A stretch of DNA of 64,000 bases from Semisulcospira habei (GCA_036245525.1 BTPG01000003.1:210808070-210872069); one strand, 5' to 3'. Shown: positions 1 to 12,279, counted from the stretch's first letter. Program-made: numbers and translations. Notes: generated by a model from the sequence alone, not told the origin.

Positions 1-352
1 CTAATGCTGTTAGCTAGCCTTGGGTCCTGTCCACACTGTTTGTGTGAACATAAATCTAACGTAATTTTGCTTATTTGATTTACGTTGGCCTAACATTTAT
101 ATTCTAGTGTCAATATAACGTTTGCAATTTAACGTTAGTTTTCATTCTGACGCTAATTTAAAGTTTGCAATCCGTTAGATTAATTACGTCACTCTAAGGT
201 TTGCATTCTAGCGTTAATGTAAGGTAATTTTGCTCGTTTAATTAACGTAATGTTAACGCTTAGATCCTACCTAAAATGGTTCATTACGACATACCTTCGT
301 TACGACACACGGCTTAAAAGACAATTTTCCTTGTCAATTGATCTATTGCTTA

Positions 353-354
<2 letters not shown>
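1..354. other. AT-rich stretch, no gene seen
   Basis: It contains several repeats of a short motif resembling TAACGTTA / CTAACGTAATTTTG, probably a decayed tandem array. No coding signal is recognised. Confidence 0.4.
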
Positions 355-446
<92 letters not shown>

Positions 447-657
447 AATAAATAATAATAATAGTTCTTATATAGCGCTGTTCTCCAGAAAAAAAAAAAA
501 CACCGGACTCGCTGCGCATGCATGACAGCACACTCTCTCTCAGACACACACATAATTATACAATACTTTAACCCACCACATCGCTTCCCAACACCTTACA
601 TCCACTTCCCTATCACATACGATCCAAGATCAGAATAAAAGGCAGTCAACAGTTTCA
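355..657 (-). mobile_element. 3' end fragment of an L2/CR1-like LINE with (TTA)n tail
   Basis: A (TAA)n tract (355-463) is followed by TAGTTCTTATATAGCGCTGT and then about 180 bases that match the 3' untranslated end of the LINE at 15935-17690 (same order: TATAGCGCTGTTCTCCAG, CTCTCTCTCAGACACAC, CCCAACACCTTACAT). The sense strand is minus, so the microsatellite is the element's 3' tail. It is 5' truncated to about 200 bases with no coding sequence. Confidence 0.75.
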
Positions 658-3110
658 TTGAATTATCATGTTAGCATCTGCCTTATAAATATGAGAACCA
701 GCACGGTTTCTATTTCTATTCAGCTGCGTCTTATTTTATCAGTAGTCTGTGTTCAGTCGGCTCACTTGACATGTAACATTCATTTTTGGGACACGACAGT
801 ATTGACAATTTGTCGCAAAGTGTATCACCTACATACATCCATTTTTGTAAAATACATGTTTGTCGCATTAGCAATCATATCGGCGCCATCTAGTTAAGGT
901 CAAGGTCATGGATGCACCCTTGTATTGTTTTGAACATTTCTTGTAAACTTGCTTCATAAAAAGCGGTAGGGCTTACATGCTGTTGAAAACATTATTGTCA
1001 TCTGGAATTTTACACCATGGTGCTCTACTCCAAGACGGAATATTATCAGCTAGACTCGTGTTCCATCGTTGGAGGTCAAGGTCGTAACTGCCATATTAGT
1101 TGAAACCTTCTTCCAACCCATATCTCTAAAATCACTGGATAATTAAATCGAGATAGTTGATGGTGACATGGTGTCTTTTAAAAGAAACACGAAAACCTTA
1201 AAACTCATTGCTGCTGTAAAGGCCAAGTTCACAGCGTCTGTTGTATTGAAACCTTAGTGCAGGCGTAAATTCTGAAGGCACTGAACCAATTAAAATTAAT
1301 TTTAAGATACAACTCATAACAGAATGTTGGCTGTCATTCTCAAGGGTATATTGGTCGGCATATACAGAAGAAGTTTTCTTTTTAAATATACGAACAATTG
1401 GATCCAAATTTAAGGAAGCAATACTCCAAATAAAAGCAAAGTACCATGAACCGAAATTTGGACCTTAACCTCAAGGGCAAGGTCAAGACTGCAAACTATA
1501 TTTGCTGAAATCTATATGCAATTAATATATCTCGGAACAGCAATCTGATTGTATCCAAAAGTTGCATGATGATTCCTTGTGTTAGGACAAAGTGTCGCAC
1601 ACAAAAAGAACGTCGCTACTTCAGCTTTCAATTTTCCGTTGACATATTTGTAATAGCTATAATGAAACAATCACCATTCTTTGATCTATCAACCGTTATC
1701 CTCTATAGGATTTTATTTTCACTGTGCTCTTCTCATTTCAAGTGGCTGGGACTGTGTCTTTTTTCACCCAAAATCGTGTTGGAGAAAGAAAACATAGTGT
1801 TGTAGGGTTGATAAAGTGTCGGCCTTACCTCATTTGCAAATTGGTTCAAGTATATTTTGACGACTTCCTTTGATCTTCCGATCTCAAGAAATTAATTTGA
1901 AAAATGATAAAAAGGATTTACTGTATTTAGACTTGTGAGTTGGCAAAGATAACAATTCAACAAACTGTCAAATAAACACAGCTGTGTCAAAGTGAGCTAA
2001 TTTTTTTAACGATATATTGCTTTGAAGAATATACCATATTAAACAGACATGGCGGCTACGTCCTTGACCTTCAAGACAGTTATATTATTCTTTAATAGGA
2101 ATTCAATTTAATAAATACTTCATATCATGCCAATTTAAAAAAAACAAACAATATATATATACTAGTATTTGAGATATCTCTTAAATAATTTTAAACAATA
2201 TGGCCGCTTTGAACCTGACCATGAAGGCAGTACCTAGAGTTTTGTTTATGACACTTTCTTACTGAATGTATTGTCATCATTTTAAGTTTGTTCCCTACGG
2301 TAAACATCTAATTTCAAATATATTGTCCAGAGAAGAATTCGTGACTTAAGGTTGTATACTATACCTATATTTTTTAATTGAAAACTGCCGCTTATAGGGT
2401 TTTTTTGAGAGCCTTATTGAGTCTGGAGGCTATTGCCACCCTGAAAGACCCATGGTCCTGGGCATATTTGTAAGTTTGAGCCTTTTGTGTGACCTACCCC
2501 TTGAGCGAAAACACGCAAAATAGCTGATTTCAGAACACAATAAAAAATTTATCGAATAGTGTGTTAAAATGATAAAGAAACATTTCAGTCACTTCATAAA
2601 GTATGTTAGTATGTTCTCGTAAAAAAAGTGTGTTCTGATAATTGGAATTCTAAGTGCAATCGAGAAAAGTTTATGTTGTAAATTCGCAAATTGCCCGGAT
2701 GTTATCAATAACATTACAAGTGTTTGCAATGTTGGGCAATTGCTCAGGCCCTTTTTATTCGATAAAGTCGTACTGTATGTTATAACTATCACATTGATTA
2801 TGAAGAAAATATGGGGTCCCGCACAAAATTTGGCACTTTGGGTCATTTTCGAGTGCGTATTCAATAAGGGATACAAGCGATGTCTGACTTCCGGCAGATC
2901 ATATCTCCGCCGTAGCCGGTGACAAGACCGCATGAGAAAGAAGGGAAAACGACTATTTTAAACCTACAAGGGAAAACCTACGCCCAAACTGTTGCAAACT
3001 ACGCCGAAACTGCTAGTCCTCGATCACTATTTGTGACAGTAAACTGGAACAAACAACAACGGCAGATACGGGATGAAAACGTTTATCTATAAGTAATTAA
3101 ATGTACGTGC
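658..3110. other. Unassigned AT-rich DNA with scattered AAGGTCAAGGTCA motifs
   Basis: No ORF or exon is supported. Recurrent short units combine a direct repeat of AGGTCA with CCATATT or ATGGCGGC (near 897, 1073, 1465, 2066 inverted, 2215 inverted). They look like degenerate copies of one old interspersed repeat. The same inverted motif recurs near 11659. Confidence 0.45.
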
Positions 3111-3114
3111 TGGT

Positions 3115-3268
3115 TCTTTAGTAATTTAGTTAGTGCAGTGGTAAGGTACTTTTTTTTGCCACGCAGGTGACCAGGGTTCGAGTCCCGTAGATGGCGACAT
3201 GTTTTTCCTGCTCACATTTGAAACCCATACATTTTCTACTTCGCTAAATGAAACAAACACACTTTAAA
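3115..3268 (+). mobile_element. Probable tRNA-derived SINE
   Basis: A-box-like TAGTGCAGTGG at 3130-3140 and a near-perfect B box GGTTCGAGTCCC at 3175-3186 are spaced as in a pol III tRNA promoter. The body downstream leads to a (TAA)n tract at 3268-3303. There is no acceptor-stem pairing, so it is not a functional tRNA gene. A run of eight T lies between the boxes. Confidence 0.6.
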
Positions 3269-3302
<34 letters not shown>

Positions 3303-3303
<1 letters not shown>

Positions 3304-5400
3304 ATGGTTCTTGTATAGCGCAAAATCTTTTTGTGGCAAAAACTCATTGCGCTAACACACGCAGTCAAACATGACATAGACGAATACAATAACATTACAA
3401 ATAAATACAACAGGACCACGGATCTACGACAGAGGAAAAGCAAGCTGGAAGAAGTGAGTTTTCAACTGAGCCTTAAACTGAGGGAGAGTAGAGAGATTTC
3501 GAAGACTGACAGGCAGCGAGTTCCAAACTGAAGGTGCAATGAAGCTGAATGAGCGTTCACCAACAGTTTTCAAGTTACGCTTCGGAGCCTTCAAACGTTT
3601 CTCACTGGAGGACCACAGAGAACGTGAAGGCTGGTATGTGCAGAGTGAAGCAGAAAGGTACGCCGATAAAGTCCCGTCAAAGTGACGGTATGCCAGAGTT
3701 GCCATCTTGTACTGGCATCGAAACTTTACCGGCAGCCAGTGGAGTTCTTTAAGCATGGGTGTCACGTGGTCGCGTTTACGCTTCTTTAGAACAAGCCGTG
3801 CAGCGCTGTTCTGAACCCTTTGCAACCGACATACCTGTTCCATGGGCAGACCTGAATAGATGGAATTACAATAGTCAAGGCGGGAAGTTACCAGCGCAGT
3901 GACTAGTCTAGCCGAAGCGCGTTCAGAGAGATAAGGCCGGATAGATGCAATGCGTCTGAGCTCCAGGAATGAGGCTCGACAAACACTGCTGATTTGATCG
4001 TGCATGGCCAGTGTCTGATCTATCTTGACACCAAGATATCTAACTGATGTTTTGAAGGGAATGGTGCTGCCAGCAATGTTGACAGAAGCACTGTTTACAA
4101 GTCGGAGCCGGGAGGGAGCACCAACAGGAATTACTTCAGTTTTGTCAGCATTCAACATCAGCTTGTTACTATTCATCCACGTTAAAACGTCGTCTATGCA
4201 AGTTTCAATGCCTGACAGAACTGAAGAAAACTCATCAGGAGGTGCGCCCTTTGACAGCTCCGTGTCATCAGCGTATTTGTGGAAGTCACACTCATGAGCA
4301 GAAATAACGTCTGACAGAGGCTGGGAGTATAATGTAAATAAGACGGGTCCCAGGACGGAACCCTGAGGAACTCCGTACACAAGGGGGCTTGGAGCTGATA
4401 CAATACCATCAAGAATAACACACTGACACCGGTCACTGACATATGATTTAAACCAGTCAAGAACAGTGCCTTTCACTCCATATGTCATCTCAAGCCTTTT
4501 TAGTAGAATGGAATGATCAAGCGTGTCGAATGCTGCACTGAGGTCCAAGAGGGCCATAAGAGAGACGAATCTCTCATCTGCCTTTACCAACAGGCCATCA
4601 AGGACACTCAGTACAGCAGTCTCTGTGCTATGATCCTTCCTGTAGGCAGACTGGTACACTTCTAGAAGACCATTACAAGACAAGTGTTTCTGAAGCTGTC
4701 CCAGGACGACTTTCTCAAGAATCTTTGAAATGAAGGGGAGATTGGAAACTGGTCTATAATTCTTCAGGTTATTTGTATCGAGACCTGGCTTTTTCAAGAT
4801 AGGCGTAACTACAGCTTGTTTAAACTGTTCAGGGACTAAACCTGCGGAAAGAGATGAGTTGACAATGGCAGTTATCACCGGGACAAGTTCAGAAAGGCAC
4901 TGTTTTGTGAGGGAGGTTGGGATCGGGTCCAACATGCAACTCTTGGAAGGTGATTTAACAATTAGCTCAAAAATCTCCTTCTCTGTGACAGGATCAAAAT
5001 GTGAAAGCATGGGACCGTCGTACACAGCAAAAGTAGCTTGTGCAGATGAACGAGAGTCCAGTTCATCACGCAGAAGGCTAATTTTCCGTGAGAAGAAATC
5101 AGAAAAACGCTGTGGTAGTTCAGAACGGAGGATGTCAGATGGGAAGGCAGTGGATTTTGATTTGCCTAGGAGTTCGTTAGTGACTGAAAACAACTGTTTG
5201 CTGGAAGAGACTGCAGAGTCAATCTTGTCGCAGTAAAACTGTCTCTTGGCCGCTAGGAGAAACGAACTTGCAGCAGCCCTCTCCTTAACGAAGATCTCTT
5301 TGAACACAGCGAGTCGGGTCTTCCTCCATCGTCGTTCAGCTCGTCTCCTTCTATAAACCCAAAGCAAAAAAAATTTAACGCGTGGTATTTTTTTATTTTT
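3303..5400 (-). mobile_element. 5'-truncated L2/CR1-like LINE (element 1)
   Basis: On the minus strand the element runs from about 5400 to the TATAGCGC motif and (TTA)n tail at 3303-3268. It contains the reverse transcriptase and C-terminal domain but no endonuclease, so it is 5' truncated as expected for target-primed insertion. The right boundary near 5360-5400 is approximate. It is closely related to the LINEs at 15.9-17.7 kb and 14.2-15.2 kb. Confidence 0.85.
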
Positions 5401-5463
5401 ATTTTTTAAATATGCGATTATCATCACTGTGGGAATGTGAATGTTAAACCATAAACCAACCAA
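3424..5463 (-). CDS. LINE reverse transcriptase ORF (intact frame, 5' truncated)
   Basis: A 679-codon open frame. RT landmarks in order are [68 protein letters not shown] and the catalytic YADD box at 4264-4275 (Tyr397). A downstream LINE-specific thumb/connection domain ends with WNSLPVSLRNL and FKAQLKTHFFQLAF. The first about 35 residues (up to WVYRRRRAERRW) are host flank read through. The protein would copy the element RNA at a nicked target, but the endonuclease that nicks is missing. The frame is surprisingly intact, which suggests recent insertion. Confidence 0.85.
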   Translation of the reverse strand: MVGLWFNIHIPTVMIIAYLKNKNKKIPRVKFFLLWVYRRRRAERRWRKTRLAVFKEIFVKERAAASSFLLAAKRQFYCDKIDSAVSSSKQLFSVTNELLGKSKSTAFPSDILRSELPQRFSDFFSRKISLLRDELDSRSSAQATFAVYDGPMLSHFDPVTEKEIFELIVKSPSKSCMLDPIPTSLTKQCLSELVPVITAIVNSSLSAGLVPEQFKQAVVTPILKKPGLDTNNLKNYRPVSNLPFISKILEKVVLGQLQKHLSCNGLLEVYQSAYRKDHSTETAVLSVLDGLLVKADERFVSLMALLDLSAAFDTLDHSILLKRLEMTYGVKGTVLDWFKSYVSDRCQCVILDGIVSAPSPLVYGVPQGSVLGPVLFTLYSQPLSDVISAHECDFHKYADDTELSKGAPPDEFSSVLSGIETCIDDVLTWMNSNKLMLNADKTEVIPVGAPSRLRLVNSASVNIAGSTIPFKTSVRYLGVKIDQTLAMHDQISSVCRASFLELRRIASIRPYLSERASARLVTALVTSRLDYCNSIYSGLPMEQVCRLQRVQNSAARLVLKKRKRDHVTPMLKELHWLPVKFRCQYKMATLAYRHFDGTLSAYLSASLCTYQPSRSLWSSSEKRLKAPKRNLKTVGERSFSFIAPSVWNSLPVSLRNLSTLPQFKAQLKTHFFQLAFPLS

Positions 5464-6060
5464 CCGGATTCAGACTTGGATAAAAATGCACACTGGTTAC
5501 CTCGGTACATTTGTTCATTCATTTTTTTCAGCCAGGCATTGTGTGAGCATGTTTACATTACATGTTTACATTCATTCAATCATTCACAGCTTCACTGATG
5601 AAAAAGCACGCCAAAGAGTGTTGTCACAGACAGTTTTTTATTTTTTTATTTTTACTGGCATCATCTACAAACATTAATTGATGTGAATTTGTTTTAATAT
5701 ACCTGCTGCAAGAAATGCTACATGTTCCTTTGGTGTCTCCATGAAAGCAGGTCGATGAACATCTCTGGTTGAAAGATGTTTGTAAACAGATTGGTAGTGG
5801 ATGTACCTATCTCTCTAGCTGAATCTCAGTTTCCCAGCAGTTTTTGGTTACAAACTATAAGGAAACAAAAACACACTACCACCGAGCCACCCAGCTCCCC
5901 CTCAAAATACAGCTTTACTGCAGAACATATTTCAACTACATGTAACATTATTCACATTTACATTGACAAAGTGCTGACTTTATACAAGCTATTTGGGAGA
6001 AAAGTGGAGCTGATGTCATTTTTAGTTGTGTGCATGCCTACGGAGACTTGTATGACACGG
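5401..6060. other. Unassigned intergenic DNA
   Basis: AT-rich sequence with T-rich runs and no supported exon or repeat family. Confidence 0.35.
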
Positions 6061-9000
6061 ATCATAGGTCATTCTGTTTGCTGGCGTGTGTCATGTACAG
6101 TACATCTGTAAAACTTGTGAAATGAACCATGTGGTTAGCAATTCTGATACGATAAGTAAAGCCACACAGCTGAAAGTCAAAGATTGACAGTGGAAGAAAA
6201 AAACAAAACAAACACAAAGTACAGTACATATCATATGCCTATGATCAGTTATCACCCAACCACTTAAATCTGCTGTGACAGCTGGAGGGTAATGCAAGAA
6301 CTGCATGGTCAACTCACTCTTGAGCAGTATTGCGTTTTTCATTAAGCAAGTCCACATTTGCACAACATTTTAAGCTGAGGGTTTAATGACATAAATATAC
6401 ATCCCCACGTTTCTATATTTCCGCACATCCCCTCTTCAGAAAGGACCCATGGGTTTTATACTGTGAGGCCAATGACCATTTTCAGAATGAACCCTGTATA
6501 TCATTTTGAATCATGCAAAGCGGAGCAGTGATAAGTTTTCTCCTTGTCTCACACCGATGCTGCACAAAATCTATCTGTACCACTGTTTCCTACCCCATAA
6601 GTGTCAGCTGTGGAGTACATATTTTGAATGACTGATGTATGCCATTATTTAGGAACTTGTCACAAAAAAGACCTGTTCATATGATGAAATGTCTTCAAAA
6701 AATGAACACATTGTCAGTAAAGGGGTTTTCCTTGGATAATCAAAAACTAATACATATTAAGCTGCGTTTCCAAATCGCGACATGACAGGAGAGTGACAAA
6801 AAGTAACTTTTCTGAGGGGGGTCATCCAAATAAATATGCATAGGAAGGTCTTACCATCAGGTATCTCTTTACCAAGTTTAGGGTTACAGTTAGGAATACT
6901 TGAGAAAAAAACATCTTTGGGCAATATATGGCTATCTTGTGCCTATTTCCCGATTTCTTGTGACCCTTGACCTTTCTGACCTTTCATGCATACGAAATTA
7001 GTATGCATGAAAAGTTCTTACCACCTTGTACCAAGTCTGGGTTTGAAGTTGTGAATACTTGAGAAAACATCTGTTTGGTCAAAATACAGATATTTTTCAC
7101 CTTTTTACTGCACTACAAATTACAACATGGGTGTCAAATCGCTTTGTCACGTTGTTATATGAAAACACACAAAGCACACCCCCATCACTGTACAATAGCC
7201 CCTGAACTGCTCGACTGCACGTTACAATTTTGTCGCCCCGCTGCTTCTATGTCAGGCTTATGGAAACACTCCCTCTTTATTTCTATGTTCTCGAGTTTTG
7301 TCATTGTCACTTTGTTGTCACTGTCCCACTGCTGTTGTGTCTGCAGTTGAATAGCCAGGCCTAAAGCCTGCTTGCCCTTCTCCTAATATATGGCTATGCA
7401 TCAGCTCAGGCAGTAAGGCACAGGCTTTTGCTGCATTGCGAATGATGTGACTGTCCAAAACCTTGACATTGTGGCCAGCCTGGTGGATGGACATCAAAAT
7501 AACAGGACGTCTGCCCTCCTACACAGGACAATCAGTTCACTTCCTTTGCCTTCTCGTCGGTTGGCCATCGCGGAGAGATGTACCCACTAAACTCTTCTTC
7601 CCTTATCTTTCGCAACCTGCAAAAGATAATTTTGTATCAAAAAAAGTTTTGACATGCACATATTGCGTGCATATATGTTTGCAAGTATTTATACAAAGTA
7701 CATACATGCATAATATGACAGTAGTCAGAACATGAACAAGAAAGGCAATGTCCTTATGGTTCACGTGTATGACCAATCCACATAATACGTCTGACCTTTT
7801 TGACCTTGGCTTGACTTCTCCAACAGGTCTCTGAAAATGTCTAAACATAAGTATAGGGCTGGATTTTTGTACCAGTGAAACCTGAGGTTTTTTTTCCAAA
7901 TCCCTTCATTTTTCACACATTTGTCAACCCTCTGTGACCCTTGACCTCTGTGAGGGGCTGATTACATTAGTATGCACAGAAAAGTGTTATCATCATGCCA
8001 AATGTTATTGAAAAGTTTGCAAAAACATTGATAAAAACTACAACTCTACCTGAAACTAACTTTTGTCACCATTATCATGTGGTATCTCCATAGCAAGTTT
8101 GAGTTTGAAGTTGAAAATACTACTTGAGATGACCTTTGAAAGGTCACAGAAATTGGTATGTTTAGAATTATTTTACCACAAAGTACCCTTGTGCCAAGTT
8201 TGAAGTCTGAGGCTTGCATAGTCTTCGAGGAAATGCCAATGTTAAAGTTGCCCACAGATAACAGACAGTTGACGGACGACCCATTACAAACACTTACTTT
8301 TGTTATCACACGTGCGCCAAAAATTAGACGCCATTGAACTTGAAATGACCACAAAGGGTGTATACATATATCTAGAATCAGCATCAATATTCAAAGTGTA
8401 ACTTGCAGAAATTGTTTCAAACAGGACACAACGCATTGCTGTTTAGCAACAGCACACACTGGACCAAATGGGTAGTATTCAGAGTTTTCTAGTCCTTTTG
8501 TATGCACTAAGTGCTTATTAAAGAAAACGACAGTATTTGCAGACGTGCCCAACCCTCTAGTTTTCAAATCAAATGCAATATGGTGCCACTTGTTGACAGC
8601 AAGTGATTTTAGCATTCGGTGTTGTTGAGAATGCTGGTACTAGTACTACACCATCTTCAAAATGAAAGAAAGCATTACAGTGTGATGTGTTTATTCCAAC
8701 CAGTTGTGTTTTGTTATGAACCTGATTCTATTCACAAATCAATCGGTATGCTTTACCTCGAGTCCAGGACAATAAGTGTCGCCGTCTCTCACTTTAGTTG
8801 ATCCGCTGGAACTGGAATTGCCTGCTTTTAGCTGTGGCCTTCTCCTTTGAGCAACATGACCTGACTAGCTCTTGCCTCTTCTTGGTGTAGGCGTCATACT
8901 TCTGTGCTTGTTTGCAAGTATACCCTCTGGGCGTGACTCTGCAGTGAGACGTCAACAGCAGCACTGACCTGAAATGAAATACATGTTTATTATCGTGTTA

Positions 9001-10130
9001 TTCGGCAGCATGGCAATTTCACTTCTAATCTTATTTCAGGGTGGGTCGGTTCAAAACTCCACAAACAGGGACTTTGTTATAGCATTATAAACAATTCGGG
9101 GCCGGTGGGGGGAGTCCCCCCCCCCCCACCCACCCACCCAATTCGTCCCTACATTTAGTTTACACATTACTACCTTCAAATTAATGTGAAATAAACTGTG
9201 AACACCACAAACAACAATGGTGAAGCCTGGATCGCTCGTGTGCATTTAAAACTGATCATTTTCTTAATCTGAACTGTGTGACCTTTCCAACAGGTGACTG
9301 AAAGTTAAGTGCCATGAGTCTAAGCATAAGTAAAGGGCTGGCTTATGTACAGTTGTGAATAGTATTTGAGAAAAAATATCTTTTGTCCAAATATGGCTAT
9401 TTTTTTTTATTTACCTATTTCTTGATTTCTCATGACCCTTGGCCTGAACTCAAACTGATAGGCTAAGAGTAAGAAAGGTCTTGACACAAAGTATCCTTGG
9501 ACTACGTTTGAAGACTGTGGTTTGAATAGTCTCCGAGAAAATGCCAACATTAAAGTTTACCATGGATGACCAATGGCCCAGAACATAGCCTTACACTTGC
9601 TTCGCACATGAGCCAATGAAAGAAGGCATTACAGTATGATGTGTTCATTCACACCATAGTTGTGTTGTGTTCTGCACCTGATTCTCATCACAGATCTACT
9701 GGTATGATTTACCTTGAGTCCAGGAAAATAAGTGTCACCTTCCCTCACGTCACTTGAGCTGTGAGTGTGACCTTGGTCAGTTGGTGTAGGCGTCATACTT
9801 CTGCGCTTGTTTGCAAGTATGTACTCTGGGTGAAAGTACTGAGACTCCACAGCGAGAGGTCAACAGCAGTATTAGCCTGAAATGAAATACATGATTATTA
9901 CTGTGTTGTTCGGCAGCATGACAATTTCACTTTGCGTGAACTAAATGCAGGGGCAGATTATTACTTTCAAAATAAATGCGACAAAAACTGTGTGAACCGC
10001 AAAGAACAAACAACAATGGCAAAGTCACGTCTGTATGCCTCATGCACATAACTGATTCACAACCTGTGTGACCTTTCCAAAAGGTAGCTGAAATAAGTGT
10101 CACGAGTCTCAACATAAAGGCTTGCTTTTG
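6061..10130. repeat. Long non-coding dispersed repeat, copy A
   Basis: It shares long collinear blocks with 27511-28860 (copy B) and 34760-40330 (copy C). Examples are 6065-6830 versus 27511-28290, 7101-7620 versus 35360-36960 (minus a solo LTR), and 8619-9600 versus 39387-40290. A second, shorter internal duplication lies at 9600-10100. The recurrent sentence-like unit contains GTGACCCTTGACCTTT, CATAGGAAGGTCTTACCATC and TTGAAGTTGTGAATA. No coding frame is conserved among the copies and no terminal repeats were identified, so the class is unknown. Confidence 0.7.
9114..9142. repeat. C-rich tract (CCCCC / CCCA)n
   Basis: A run of C followed by CCCACCCACCCACCCA within copy A; the corresponding place in copy C (39879) is a G/C homopolymer. 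Confidence 0.8.
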
Positions 10131-10267
10131 TACTAGTCAAATTTGTATTTTTCACACATTCTACAGTCATCCAAAATGGTAGTCAACAAATATTAGGGTT
10201 TCAGTCATAGTAGCGTTTTACTAGGTAACCCTTTTAATCCTGATACACCCACTGCCTGGAATAAATG

Positions 10268-10268
<1 letters not shown>

Positions 10269-10309
<41 letters not shown>
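10269..10309. repeat. (GATT)n microsatellite
   Basis: About ten perfect GATT units. It is followed by roughly 380 bases (to 10690) of unassigned sequence containing GC-rich imperfect repeats but no gene. Confidence 0.9.
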
Positions 10310-10310
<1 letters not shown>

Positions 10311-10696
10311 ACATTGCTTAACGTCCTGACAGCAACAAGGCTTTCTCAGGACGTGCCTGCACTGCTTGTGAATAAAAAACAAAAAAACAGAATATTGAAT
10401 GTATGTCGCCAGCCGGTCCACTACATTAAATACACCTACAACATTGGGCCTAAATAAAGCTAAAACCATTTGGCAACACACATCCAATATCAAGAGCTAC
10501 AGGCAGTGCAGACAGGAGGAAGAGTTTTTAAAAGGCAAATACAGGTGAATGGACAAAGGGTAGACAGAAACACATGCCCCAGAATAGAGAGGAAAACCCA
10601 CCCTGTGGGGCTGACCAGGGTGACCCTGGGAACTAAAAAATACCTAACCCACCCAAGTCCCCCAGGGCAGACCCGGGTGGGGGTGAAATAAATGTG

Positions 10697-10775
10697 ACTA
10701 TGATAGTTCAAGGGTGGTGCCAAAATAGATTGGCGTATTATCTGCCAAGCTATTCTGGCACCATCCTTGCACTAA
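10697..10775. repeat. Palindromic MITE-like hairpin, family H2
   Basis: TGATAGTTCAAGGGTGGTGC on the left pairs with the inverted arm CTATTCTGGCACCATCCTTG on the right across a short AT-rich loop. It is the same family as the longer hairpin at 53537-53680 and the half copy at 40721-40800. Confidence 0.7.
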
Positions 10776-12021
10776 AAAAATGCTGGACCTATCTCCTAAT
10801 CTGTAATATAGCCTTCATAAGACAGAGAATGGATGAGAAAACTAAGTTACTAAGTACTGAAAGCAGTTACTGAGTTAGTAATGCAAAATTCTCCATTAGC
10901 AGGACTTTTTACTACACACAGTACGTTTTTCTAAATAATAAGCACTGGCACTGGTTTAATATCACTACAATGTGGACTACATTCCTTCCACCGTATTAGT
11001 AAAGGCTCTCTGAGAATGTATGGAAATGTTCTACTTCTAGGTGGTGACTGACATACATGGAATGCATGCCCCTGTCAACCCACAATAAAATGTAGTCTTC
11101 TTCATTGCAGGTAGGCTGTAAATTTCCATGCATAAAAGGACAGTTAGCTATTGGGGTTTTACGCCGTGCAGGTGACATCTCACGGCGGTGCATAAAACTT
11201 TTTTTTTTAAAGAGTTGGAAAACCAGTCAGATACACCACCAACCACTTTTTCTACTTTAGTTTACCTTTTCCTTGCTGATGTCTGAAGAGATTTTGTTGT
11301 TTTCCTGGCTCCCGTTCGGTTGGCCCGTTCATTTTTTTTTCTTCTGAGAAATGGTTATGCGTTACCACTGACGCTCGATGACTTGTTGCAACTTATGCAA
11401 AAGTATCTTATTTCTGAGGAACCACAACATTTTATGCATAGAAACAATCAGCTTACACACCTATTTCAGACAGTATATATCTTTTGTCAATTATCGATAA
11501 ATTCAGCTTGTTTGCAATACGACTTGCCGTACGGCGTTTTTTTTCGGTGACCTCTAGTCTCAGGTCACGGCAGACGCAAGATAGTGGTATCTAAATGCGC
11601 AGAAAAGATGCGCGAAAGAGGTGTGTCCTACAACCTTAAAAAGAAACATATGCACGACGGCCTTGACCTTCAAGATAGTGACGTCATTAGAGTATAAAAT
11701 ACATTCTGTTTAATATTCATATGAATACATACTCTTGGCTTGACTTCGCGAACGAAGATTCTATAGGGCTTGCCCACGTCGTCTGCAGGCATTGACGCGA
11801 ACTGTCTTGGTCGTTTCACGGATTTGAATATTTTTACGATGGCCTTTGATCTCAGAAATAGCAACCTAATTTTTGTATGTGACACTTCTTTAGGAGAGCA
11901 TGTGCAGTGTAGGCATTGTGTCTAACAAGAAGAAGTTATTCCTAAAGCATTTTCATGGATTTGAAATCACAGTGCCTCTGAGTACTTGCCTTAAACTGTT
12001 GTGAATGCTTGTTATTTGCAG
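10776..12021. other. Intron or upstream DNA before the lectin exon
   Basis: No exon is recognised. It contains a block at 11491-11640 that is repeated at 40288-40440, a copy of the AAGGTCAAGG motif (inverted, near 11659) and the LINE 3' scrap listed separately. No convincing earlier exon of the F5/8C domain (for example one carrying a WWxVDL motif) was found. Confidence 0.45.
11733..11793 (-). mobile_element. 3' terminal scrap of the zinc-finger LINE family
   Basis: CTTGGCTTGACTTCGCGAAC and the following CGAAGATTCTATAGGGCTTG match the 3' ends of the LINEs at 30536 and 59527. It is truncated to about 60 bases, but the terminal stem-loop is retained. Confidence 0.7.
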
Positions 12022-12234
12022 GGGAATATCGGATGGCCTACAGCAGGATCACTGTGGATGGCAAACTGTGTTATCAGTTTCCTGACAACACCAGGGGCTG
12101 GCCGCGGAATATGGAAGTTAACTGTACTGGTGGTGTAGTCAACGGCAATGTGGTCAGACTGGAGAAGAACGTTACAGGGAAAATAATTGCTACTGATGAT
12201 GAAACAATCAATCTGTGCGAATTTCAGATTTGGA
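12022..12234 (+). CDS. Receptor exon: C-terminal half of an F5/8-type C / F-type lectin domain
   Basis: This 213-nt internal exon is bounded by TTTGCAG on the left and GTAAGT on the right. It is phase 1 at both ends and encodes 71 residues. The translation reads GEYRMAYSRITVDGKLCYQF, then a WPRNMEVNC stretch, and ends NLCEFQIW. That beta-sandwich ending, with the final C-x-F-x-I-W strand, is typical of fucolectin / F-type lectin members of the F5/8 type C superfamily, which bind fucosylated or other glycans. N-glycosylation sequons occur at NCT and NVT. The first half of the domain, with the sugar-binding loop, is not recognisable upstream, so ligand binding cannot be judged. The phase matches the EGF exons downstream, so it is read as part of the same receptor. 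It could instead belong to a separate lectin gene, but no stop or poly(A) site separates them. Confidence 0.78.
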
Positions 12235-12279
12235 GTAAGTGCTGTCGAGCCACTATTTTATTGATGCAATTTAAGTTGA

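Noticed and set aside
250..553. ORFs of poly-isoleucine or poly-tyrosine
   Set aside because: Translation of a (TAA)n LINE tail; the same applies at 15826-16166, 14045-14305 and 43825-44091.
3115..3190. A functional tRNA gene
   Set aside because: A and B boxes are present but no acceptor or anticodon stem pairing is visible and a T8 run interrupts it; a SINE is the better call.
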